Origin: Flagellimonas olearia
GTDB taxonomy: Bacteria > Bacteroidota > Bacteroidia > Flavobacteriales > Flavobacteriaceae
Length of the DNA: 64,000 nt
Assembly: GCF_009184425.1 (NCBI RefSeq)
Contig: NZ_WELG01000001.1
Location: 1,921,870-1,985,869, forward strand
Direction of reading: 5' to 3'
The position numbers and the translations under genes were made by a program. The notes under the pieces are model-generated. The model was not told where the DNA came from and did not search any database. It saw nothing but the letters and a program-made list of their open reading frames with translations. Positions 9,684 through 16,817 of the stretch are shown piece after piece. Positions within the stretch are counted from its first letter, which is position 1, and the number at the start of each line of letters is the position of its first letter.

Positions 9684-10430
9684 ATGAACAAGGACAAAAG
9701 ACAAGACATCATTCTCAATCTGGTCAATTCCAAAAGAAAAGTATATTCCAATGAATTGGCCATGGAGCTAAATGTTTCCGAAGACACCATACGAAGGGAC
9801 CTGAACAGCCTTTCGGCCGAAGGTCTGATCAATAAGGTGCACGGTGGCGCCATTAGTAAGACCCAAAAATATTACAGCTACAATCACAACCTTATCATCA
9901 ACAATGACAAAAAGGAATCGATTGCAAAAAAGGCGGTGACCCTTATTGATGATGGCGCATCCATGATCATAAGTGACGGCACAACCAACCTGACCATGGC
10001 ACGTTTTCTGCCCAACGATATCCGGGCCACCGTTTACACCTATTGTTTGCCCATTGCCATGGAATTGGCCAATCGCCCCAACATTGAACTTTTCTTTTTG
10101 GGCGGAAAAATCAACAAAAACTCTTTGGTCACCATTAGCTTGGACGTCATCCAAAAAATCTCCAGACTCAAGGTCGATTATGCTTTTTTAGGCACTGGTA
10201 GCATTACCCCTGAAGGCATTACCGAAGGTTCTTATGAGGTGGCCAGCATTAAACGGGAATTTGTAACCGCCTCAGACCAGACCATCTCCTTGGTAACTTC
10301 GGACAAACTCGACCGAAAACAGAGCCATATTGTGTGTGACATTGATGAAATCTCAACCTTGATCACCGATTTGGACCCTACTGACAAAAGGTTGGATGCG
10401 TATCGGGCCACAGGTGTTAAACTACTCTAG
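9684..10430 (+). CDS. DeoR/GlpR family transcriptional regulator
   Basis: A 248-residue repressor of standard length. The N-terminal DeoR helix-turn-helix is clear (YSNELAMELNVSEDTIRRDL, then LINKVHGGAI). The C-terminal part is the DeoRC sensor domain with DGTTNLTMARFL, FFLGGKIN and the late segment KREFVTASDQ followed by TSDKLDR. Family members usually sense phosphorylated sugars. It lies between the DUF4434 gene and the glucosaminidase-type operon, so it may respond to the sugar phosphate made by the kinase at 15587-16567. The ligand is inferred from context. Confidence 0.92.
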   Translation: MNKDKRQDIILNLVNSKRKVYSNELAMELNVSEDTIRRDLNSLSAEGLINKVHGGAISKTQKYYSYNHNLIINNDKKESIAKKAVTLIDDGASMIISDGTTNLTMARFLPNDIRATVYTYCLPIAMELANRPNIELFFLGGKINKNSLVTISLDVIQKISRLKVDYAFLGTGSITPEGITEGSYEVASIKREFVTASDQTISLVTSDKLDRKQSHIVCDIDEISTLITDLDPTDKRLDAYRATGVKLL

Positions 10431-10454
10431 ATCCATAAACAAAGTCTCCCGCTG

Positions 10455-12959
10455 TCACCGGTTCTTTTTATCCAACACCTCGGCCAAGGGCACAAAATCG
10501 TAGCCCTTACCGCTCAAGACAATTATAAGCTCTTCCAGCTTGGCATACAGTTTATCCGTCCGTTTGGGGTCCGTGCCCACATGCGTCAAAAGCAAGAAAC
10601 CATTCAACCCCTCCTTTGCTTCATAAGCTAAAATGGATTCCATGATTTCATCACTGCTCCGGTAGTTTTTCATATCTGGAGTGGTGTAATCTGCGTGGGA
10701 AATGGTCCCAGGCGTATAATTGATCAATCTTAAGTCCATTTGATTGGTCCATTGCGTAATCTCGCTGCTGTTCCATTCGTAAGGGGGCAAGAAAAAGGGA
10801 GCGTCCTCTTTTTGCACCCCATGTTGCGCCATGATTTCATAATTGTCCAACAAATCCTGCTGAAACTCTTCTTTACTTACCAACAACTTCTTTTGGTCAG
10901 ACCAGTCGTTGTAGAGCAAGTGCTTATCCGAATGTGCACCCAAGTAATGCCCTCCGTCCTTTAATTTCTTGATCAAGCCGGCATACTTTGGATTTCGATA
11001 AAAATTCCCGGTGAAAAAGAACGATCCCTTGATTTGATGTTTGTCCAACACCTTCAATATAGTGAACAACCCATCAGCGTATTGATCTCCGGTAAATGTT
11101 AGGTTGATTTTCTTTTCGGATGAGTTTCCCCGTATCAACGCCCCACTATCATCATAGGTGAAATTCGCTTTTTGATGCCCTGTTTTTTGACTTCTGCCCT
11201 CCATGGAAGATAAATAATATACCAAAGAGGCTGTTCCATCCATGGTAGGTTCGTTGGTGGAATAATCCCCAACATCGTCATGATAGACGACCAAATCGGA
11301 CTGAAACTCCGCATAACTGTCCTCCTCTTCCAACTTAATACCGATAAGACTATTGAAAATAGAGCCATACACAGGTCCATCCACCAACCCTCCGTAGGTG
11401 GCATATCCTTCCAGAACGGTCAAAGAGGAATGGGGTTTTGCAGGCGAATCGGCGTGCTCTGGCAACCCAACGACCATACTTGTTCCCCAAGGATTACATC
11501 CAAACAGCCAATCCCTAAGGGCCGCCTCCATTTCCAAATAAGTGTCATCCCCAGTAAGTTCATGGTACATATGCGATTGTGTGACCGCGGCGGTGACAAA
11601 GTTATTGGAACACCAGACAAAGGGCGTTCCTATAAGGAAAGCATTGTCCTTTCCGCGCTGCCGAATGGCTTCCAAACCTTTCTTGTACAATTCGGCCATA
11701 TCTTTGGCCTTCTCATTTTTTCCTGAAATACCTAGCTCAAAATGCCCGGCATTTAAAAAAGGGTAATATTGATAATGTCGAACGGTATCCCTTCCCATCC
11801 ATGGGGAAACCTGTTCTTGATCGGCAAAATCAATCCCTTCCCTTTTATACCTATCATCTCCTGTAAGATTGTAGAGGGCCCCTGCAGCCAGTTCCATATC
11901 GTCATACCAGTTTTCCTCTTCATAAAAATAAGGGCCCTTGCACGGTGCCGTCTGACTGACCCCTGGATTCTTCTTGCCAAAATCATAAGCATTCACCGCT
12001 CGGGAAAGAAGATCCTCGGTATAATTTGGATAAAATTCTTTCAACACCATACCTCCCATGGCAAAAGAAGAGGCAAACTTGCCGGCCGTGGAGGCAACTC
12101 CAGTGGAACGGTTTTGGTATTTTTTCAGGCCTTGTTTTTCTGCTGAGGCCAAATAGACCGGTCTACCCTTTCTGCTCTCATCGTAGATCACAGTATCCTT
12201 GTTGGGCAAACGGTACCCGGCATGGTCCCTATCATCCGCAATTTGGTTGTAGTACTCTTCTGGGGAAGGATTCATTTTTTTAAGCCAATCCATCCCAAAC
12301 TTGGCCTCATCTATTACATCTGGAATGCCATTTTTCCCTGGGAGTCCGTTGGCTTGGAACCTATCCCCGAACGCTTCCGGATTTTCCCTGTAGGCCAACA
12401 ACAATTGGTATACCGCATTGGCCGAAGTGGCCGTGTATTGCAGATAATCCGTGGCATCATGCCATCCGCCGGTGACATCGATACGTTCCCCTTCCCTTTT
12501 GGGATTATAGATGATATAACCATCATCCAAATGACAGGAATCCGTTAAAAACGGATTATATCCGCAGCGCTGTTGCCGCATATATTTTAAAAGGAAATCC
12601 GCAGTATTGTCATAAACATTGGCATTGATATCAAATTCTGGAGACGTAATGGCATTGACCTTGATAAAATACCTTCCCTTTTGCTCAAAATCACTGAAAT
12701 CCAATCGATACGATGACTCAAAAGGTCCGTAAGCACCCTTGGGCGTTACCTTTTGGGATGAATAGACCTGTTTTCCCGTGACCGCATCCACCAAGGAAAA
12801 AGAGGTTACATCCACCTTTGCCTTGGAGCCCAATACGGCCACTTTTATGGATTGGGGCAAATACCCCAAATTGTTTATCCGTATCCAAGATTTTTCTTCT
12901 TGGGCACTAGCCAAGGTCAAACAAAAAAGAAAAAGAACCAACAGCCCCCTGTTTTTCAT
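10455..12959 (-). CDS. Secreted GH9 glycosidase fused to a NodB-like polysaccharide deacetylase domain
   Basis: The start was placed at 12959 because it gives a clean signal peptide (MKNRGLLVLFLFCLTLASA); a start at 13004 would put residues before it and overlap the upstream gene. The 834-residue product has an Ig-like CelD_N domain (about 20-115), a GH9 (alpha/alpha)6 barrel (about 120-590) with the nucleophile-activating motif GGWHDATDY (Asp168, Asp171) and the acid in STNEPTMDG (Glu570), and a C-terminal NodB-like fold (about 615-830) with HSDKH at 676-680 and a late LLLTHVGTDP motif. GH9 includes exo-beta-glucosaminidases as well as cellulases. Next to ChbG and amino-sugar genes, deacetylation followed by cleavage of GlcNAc oligomers is plausible, but a beta-glucan substrate remains possible. 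Confidence 0.88.
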   Translation of the reverse strand: MKNRGLLVLFLFCLTLASAQEEKSWIRINNLGYLPQSIKVAVLGSKAKVDVTSFSLVDAVTGKQVYSSQKVTPKGAYGPFESSYRLDFSDFEQKGRYFIKVNAITSPEFDINANVYDNTADFLLKYMRQQRCGYNPFLTDSCHLDDGYIIYNPKREGERIDVTGGWHDATDYLQYTATSANAVYQLLLAYRENPEAFGDRFQANGLPGKNGIPDVIDEAKFGMDWLKKMNPSPEEYYNQIADDRDHAGYRLPNKDTVIYDESRKGRPVYLASAEKQGLKKYQNRSTGVASTAGKFASSFAMGGMVLKEFYPNYTEDLLSRAVNAYDFGKKNPGVSQTAPCKGPYFYEEENWYDDMELAAGALYNLTGDDRYKREGIDFADQEQVSPWMGRDTVRHYQYYPFLNAGHFELGISGKNEKAKDMAELYKKGLEAIRQRGKDNAFLIGTPFVWCSNNFVTAAVTQSHMYHELTGDDTYLEMEAALRDWLFGCNPWGTSMVVGLPEHADSPAKPHSSLTVLEGYATYGGLVDGPVYGSIFNSLIGIKLEEEDSYAEFQSDLVVYHDDVGDYSTNEPTMDGTASLVYYLSSMEGRSQKTGHQKANFTYDDSGALIRGNSSEKKINLTFTGDQYADGLFTILKVLDKHQIKGSFFFTGNFYRNPKYAGLIKKLKDGGHYLGAHSDKHLLYNDWSDQKKLLVSKEEFQQDLLDNYEIMAQHGVQKEDAPFFLPPYEWNSSEITQWTNQMDLRLINYTPGTISHADYTTPDMKNYRSSDEIMESILAYEAKEGLNGFLLLTHVGTDPKRTDKLYAKLEELIIVLSGKGYDFVPLAEVLDKKNR

Positions 12960-12984
12960 ATCAAAAAGTAGTTTAACGATCCAA

Positions 12985-13626
12985 TCAATCCTTTTTAAGG
13001 TCATTGAAGTTGATCAAATCAAAATTATAATTCAAATAGTCCCTATGGATTCTCCCAACATGATCAATATCCCATTGTCTGTCCCTATTAAGGCTGGAAT
13101 AGCAACTTGGGTCATAGGTGCCGGGATGAAAGACCAACTCATAGGTCTTTCCTTTTTTCAGCCCCTTTAGCCAATCATCTATTTCCGAAAAATCTTCCAC
13201 GGAACCATAAAAGTATTTTTTGTCCGGCATTACCACTCCCCTAAAAGCCTTACCATGATTCCGGAACGGCAATCCTTTCTCGCGACAAAACTTTGCCACA
13301 ATGGAGTGGTACTTGGTGTGCAAATGCTCTTTGTGCACATCCAAATGGCTGGGAGCTATACCAAAAATATCAATGAATTTCTGGTATTGCCCCTCCACTT
13401 GTTGCTTATGTTTGTCATACGTGAATTCAACATGCAGGCCAACGCTGATATCGCTGTATCCGTTCAGGTATTTCAGCTCCTTCACTGTTGCGGCCTGGCT
13501 ATCCGAAATTCGGTTTACCATCACCGTTGTGGAAGTGATATTCTTTTCCAACAGAAGTTGAATGATACTCCCATTGAAATGATCGCTCATTCCAAAATCA
13601 TCCGCATTGATTATCAAGTACGCCAT
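12985..13626 (-). CDS. ChbG/YdjC family carbohydrate deacetylase
   Basis: A 213-residue protein with the family metal site: INADDFG at the N-terminus (Asp ligands), GLHVEFTY, and DVHKEHLH in the middle, plus the late FHPGTYD segment. Members remove the acetyl group from N-acetylated oligosaccharides such as chitobiose and need a divalent metal. There is no signal peptide, so it should act in the cytosol. It lies 25 bp before the GH9-deacetylase gene and 9 bp after the SIS gene, inside one operon. Having two different deacetylases in one operon points to an N-acetylated substrate. It is shorter than the roughly 250 residues usual for E. coli ChbG. Confidence 0.88.
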   Translation of the reverse strand: MAYLIINADDFGMSDHFNGSIIQLLLEKNITSTTVMVNRISDSQAATVKELKYLNGYSDISVGLHVEFTYDKHKQQVEGQYQKFIDIFGIAPSHLDVHKEHLHTKYHSIVAKFCREKGLPFRNHGKAFRGVVMPDKKYFYGSVEDFSEIDDWLKGLKKGKTYELVFHPGTYDPSCYSSLNRDRQWDIDHVGRIHRDYLNYNFDLINFNDLKKD

Positions 13627-13635
13627 GTTTCAATC

Positions 13636-14397
13636 TTAAACTCCTGCGATTCTCCTCTTATATTCACTCAACGCATCTGCCAATCGCTGTTTGGAGGTTG
13701 AATCCCCTGGCACGTTGTGCGATGGATGGATATGGAGCTTGACTCCTCTATCGGCCAATATTTCGGCCACTGTGGTAACGGTCATCCACACCGCCGTGAT
13801 AAATGCCATAGTGGAAACCGGACCTACTTTGTCCACATGGTTCTTTAACGGTACCGATGCATCTTCGGCAGGGGCACAGGTATCCACTACCAAATCGGCA
13901 AGTTGAAACAATGTTTTCCCGCAAGAATGTTTGGTGGTCTTTTCCTTGGCTTCGGCCGCCGAACCGAACACGATGACCTTCATACCTTTTTCCTTGGCAT
14001 CCAAGGCAATATCAATATTTACAGCATTGACCCCGGTATGGGAGAACAGCCACATGGTGTCTTCCTTATCAAAGTTGTGTCCTTTCATGATCTCACGGCC
14101 ATAGCCTTCCACCCGCTCCAAAAAGATGAATTGATCTACCCCCATTTGCCCAACAATGTTGGTAAAAAAGGTAAGGGGCAGCTCCACAATGGGATGAAAG
14201 CCCACAAACCCACCAATTCTGGGATACATTTCCTCAATGGGCAGTGTGGCGTGGCCACATCCAAAGGTATGTACCCATTTCCCCTTTTCTATTGAATCGG
14301 CCATGATCTCGGCCGCTTTTTGAATGTTCTCCATTTGAGTTTCCTCGATTTCGGACATTACATTCCTGGCATTGTTAAGCCACTGTTTTGCTAACAT
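13636..14397 (-). CDS. SIS domain protein of UPF0309 type (putative phosphosugar isomerase)
   Basis: The ATG at 14397 was chosen because it leaves a 17-bp gap to the upstream permease gene; a longer frame to 14526 would overlap it and add unrelated residues. The 253-residue protein has a SIS (sugar isomerase) fold: WVHTFGCGHATLP (phosphate-binding loop, about 41-53), WLFSHTGVNAVNIDIA (about 116-131), and VDTCAPAEDASVP. It is not the GlmS or NagB family. In this operon it may isomerise or deaminate the amino-sugar phosphate made by the ROK kinase. The fold call is strong; the reaction is unknown. Confidence 0.82.
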   Translation of the reverse strand: MLAKQWLNNARNVMSEIEETQMENIQKAAEIMADSIEKGKWVHTFGCGHATLPIEEMYPRIGGFVGFHPIVELPLTFFTNIVGQMGVDQFIFLERVEGYGREIMKGHNFDKEDTMWLFSHTGVNAVNIDIALDAKEKGMKVIVFGSAAEAKEKTTKHSCGKTLFQLADLVVDTCAPAEDASVPLKNHVDKVGPVSTMAFITAVWMTVTTVAEILADRGVKLHIHPSHNVPGDSTSKQRLADALSEYKRRIAGV

Positions 14398-14414
14398 TAC
14401 TGATATATTTAATA

Positions 14415-15578
14415 TTAAAATTGATTTAATTTTCTTCGCAATCCGAGTATCAGTCCACCCATGACCAAGACCAACAGCATCAGAAGCACCGGATAAAACC
14501 CTATACCGAAGTATTGTGAAACCCATCCCATAAGATGGTTACTCAACACGTTTCCTATCAATGCTATGGTAATGACCAGACTAAAGGCCGTACCCGTCAA
14601 TTCTTTATACATCTTTCCCACATAGCCCAACACCACCGGAAAACCAGCAGCTAGGCCAAATCCAAAACCTACAAGGCCGATCAAGGAAAGTACATGGGTT
14701 TGAAAAATCCAGATGACGGATGCACTTACCATAAGAACACAGATACTTAAAACCAATACTGTATATGGATTCATCACTCGTAATATTTTCCCCAACAACA
14801 ATCGGGCAACACAAAGTCCGGCCACAAAAAGGGACAGGGTAAACAAAGCATCCGTTGCCTCAAACTGTCTTTCGGATTCCAAAAACGTTGTGGTCCAATT
14901 ATTGGCTATCCCTTCCAGTCCACTTTGAAAAAACAATACAAAGCCCAATAGCAATAAAATAGGATCCTTCAACATTCCTAAGCTCTTCGCAATTGGGAAT
15001 CCTTGTGCATTTTTAGGTCTGGGAAAAACCGTTAGCACAAAAAGTGCCACGGGCAGCAACATCCCCGCACCCATCCAAAAAATGAGCACATCCAACTCCA
15101 AATATTTTTTCAAAAAACCCACCATAGCCGGTACACCCAAAGCACCTACCCCATAGAAAACCCCCAGCAAGCTCAAATTGGCACTGTGCTTGTCCTTGCT
15201 GATATCGGAAACAAGGGCATTGGTGGCACCGTTCAAAATTCCACCTCCCAGTCCGATCACAACAATGGCCCAGTTCAAATGATTTGACTGAGCCGCAATA
15301 CCAAGACCTTCAAATCCAAAAAAAGAAAGGAGTCCACCGATGATCAATATAAGCTTGTACCCAAACCGATCTACCAAGGGACCAAAAACAATAGACCCCA
15401 GTAAAATACCAAAAGGCAACAAAGACAGGGTAGCTCCAGTTTCGAGTTTGCTCAGATAGATTTTTTTTGAAATGGAAGGCAGCAATGATCCCAAGGAAAT
15501 CATCACGACCCCAAACAACAACATGCCCAGACATGCTGCCACAAAAACCACTTTGTAATTGTATTTTGAGTCTTCCAT
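14415..15578 (-). CDS. MFS permease
   Basis: A 387-residue inner-membrane protein with about 12 hydrophobic helices and the MFS loop motif GPLVDRFGYKLIL in loop 2-3. The layout, with long helices and short loops, resembles the fucose/glucose/galactose (FucP/YfkF-like) permeases rather than the sugar-porter family at 6764-8176. It lies 8 bp downstream of the kinase gene and upstream of the SIS gene, so it probably imports the monosaccharide or disaccharide released by the GH9 enzyme. The substrate is inferred from the operon. Confidence 0.88.
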   Translation of the reverse strand: MEDSKYNYKVVFVAACLGMLLFGVVMISLGSLLPSISKKIYLSKLETGATLSLLPFGILLGSIVFGPLVDRFGYKLILIIGGLLSFFGFEGLGIAAQSNHLNWAIVVIGLGGGILNGATNALVSDISKDKHSANLSLLGVFYGVGALGVPAMVGFLKKYLELDVLIFWMGAGMLLPVALFVLTVFPRPKNAQGFPIAKSLGMLKDPILLLLGFVLFFQSGLEGIANNWTTTFLESERQFEATDALFTLSLFVAGLCVARLLLGKILRVMNPYTVLVLSICVLMVSASVIWIFQTHVLSLIGLVGFGFGLAAGFPVVLGYVGKMYKELTGTAFSLVITIALIGNVLSNHLMGWVSQYFGIGFYPVLLMLLVLVMGGLILGLRRKLNQF

Positions 15579-15586
15579 CTCCCAAA

Positions 15587-16567
15587 TTAAGCTCTGTCCT
15601 TCAATGACTTAAGTGCCAAATAGCCCGCCCCGACCAGTCCAGCATCCCCTTCCAAAGTAGAAGCTTCTATAGACACTTTGCCAAAACTGATGGGTTGGGC
15701 CCATTGCTCGGACACCGATATGATCTTATCCATAAATTGGGAAGCGGGACCAAATACGCCTCCTCCAAAAATGATTTTTTCCGGATTGAATGTGCTTATC
15801 AAATTGGCCGCAAAGACACCCCAATAGGAAATGGCTGTTTCCAAAGCAGAAACTGCAATCGGGTCATCTGCCTCATAAGCTTTGAATACATCTTCTGCGG
15901 AAAGGGCATCCTTGGATATTTTTCGTAGACCACTCTCAACCTCAGGGGATTCTTCCAGAAGTTTGGCGGCATAACTTGAAATTCCACTTCCCGATGCATA
16001 TTGTTCCAAATTTCCTCGTTGACGGTCAGTGGAAGAGAGCGCCACGTCCATTCCCATCCATCCAATGGAACCTGCAATGCCATGGGCCCCGTTCAAGACC
16101 GTGCCATTGGCCCAGATACCAACACCTATCCCTGTACCCACGGTAACGAACAAGGCATGCTTACAGCCTTTGGCCTTTCCTTTCCAAACTTCAGCAAGAA
16201 TGGAACAGGAACGGTCATTGTCGATAGCCACCGGTATTCCCGAGATGTTTATCCCCTTTTCAACCACATCCTTTAATTTAAATTCTTCCCATCCGGGAAT
16301 ATTTGGCGCCCAAACCGTGTTGGTGTTTTCATCATATATTCCAGGAACACAAATCCCAATAGCGGTGACCTGCCATCCTTCCTCCTCCGCTGTATGCAAA
16401 AGCTCATTCAACAAATCCACAATCAACACCCCAACGGCTTCACCCGATCTACCCTCAAGCTTCTTTACTTCTTTTGTCAATAGGGCACCCTCGAGCTGAA
16501 AAATACCTCCGGCAGCTTTGGTCCCTCCCAAATCAATGCCAATCACCACCTTCTTATCGCGCTCCAT
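15587..16567 (-). CDS. ROK family sugar kinase without the usual zinc motif
   Basis: The start at 16567 (MERDKKVVIG) was preferred over 16615 because kinases of this family begin just before the phosphate loop. The 326-residue product has the ATP loop DLGGTK (12-17), a catalytic Asp in AIDNDRS (Asp118), GTGIGVGI (144-151) and FGGGVFG near 267. The E-x-G-H and C-x-C-G-x-x-G-C motifs of most ROK kinases are replaced by GIAGSIGWMG and STDRQRGNLEQ, so no zinc is expected. It is the first gene of the operon that ends with the GH9-deacetylase gene. Likely substrates are glucosamine, GlcNAc or glucose. Confidence 0.85.
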   Translation of the reverse strand: MERDKKVVIGIDLGGTKAAGGIFQLEGALLTKEVKKLEGRSGEAVGVLIVDLLNELLHTAEEEGWQVTAIGICVPGIYDENTNTVWAPNIPGWEEFKLKDVVEKGINISGIPVAIDNDRSCSILAEVWKGKAKGCKHALFVTVGTGIGVGIWANGTVLNGAHGIAGSIGWMGMDVALSSTDRQRGNLEQYASGSGISSYAAKLLEESPEVESGLRKISKDALSAEDVFKAYEADDPIAVSALETAISYWGVFAANLISTFNPEKIIFGGGVFGPASQFMDKIISVSEQWAQPISFGKVSIEASTLEGDAGLVGAGYLALKSLKDRA

Positions 16568-16655
16568 ACTTTTTGATTTCTTTAATAACATGCACAATGT
16601 AAGCAAAAAATACATTCATTGTACTTTATCAATACAATTTATGCTTTTTTAATGC

Positions 16656-16686
16656 GCATTTATTTTTTAATTAATCAAATAAATGC
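16656..16686. promoter_or_regulatory. Palindromic operator candidate before the amino-sugar operon
   Basis: Perfect 10-base arms GCATTTATTT and AAATAAATGC flank an 11-base AT-rich spacer containing TTAATTAA. The site lies 89 bp upstream of the kinase start, in the leader of the five-gene minus-strand operon. Its size and symmetry fit a dimeric repressor or activator site. Candidate regulators in the window are the ROK protein at 5520-6761 and the DeoR protein at 9684-10430. Confidence 0.5.
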
Positions 16687-16817
16687 ATAAAACATGCAAA
16701 CAAAGTTTACAGATTAAACAAAAGCCCTTACGCCAACAATACTCTTATGGACTATAGGGCCCCAGCACCATCCTTTTTCGTTATCTTAGTTCGCACCACC
16801 CACCTAAACAGACTTTT

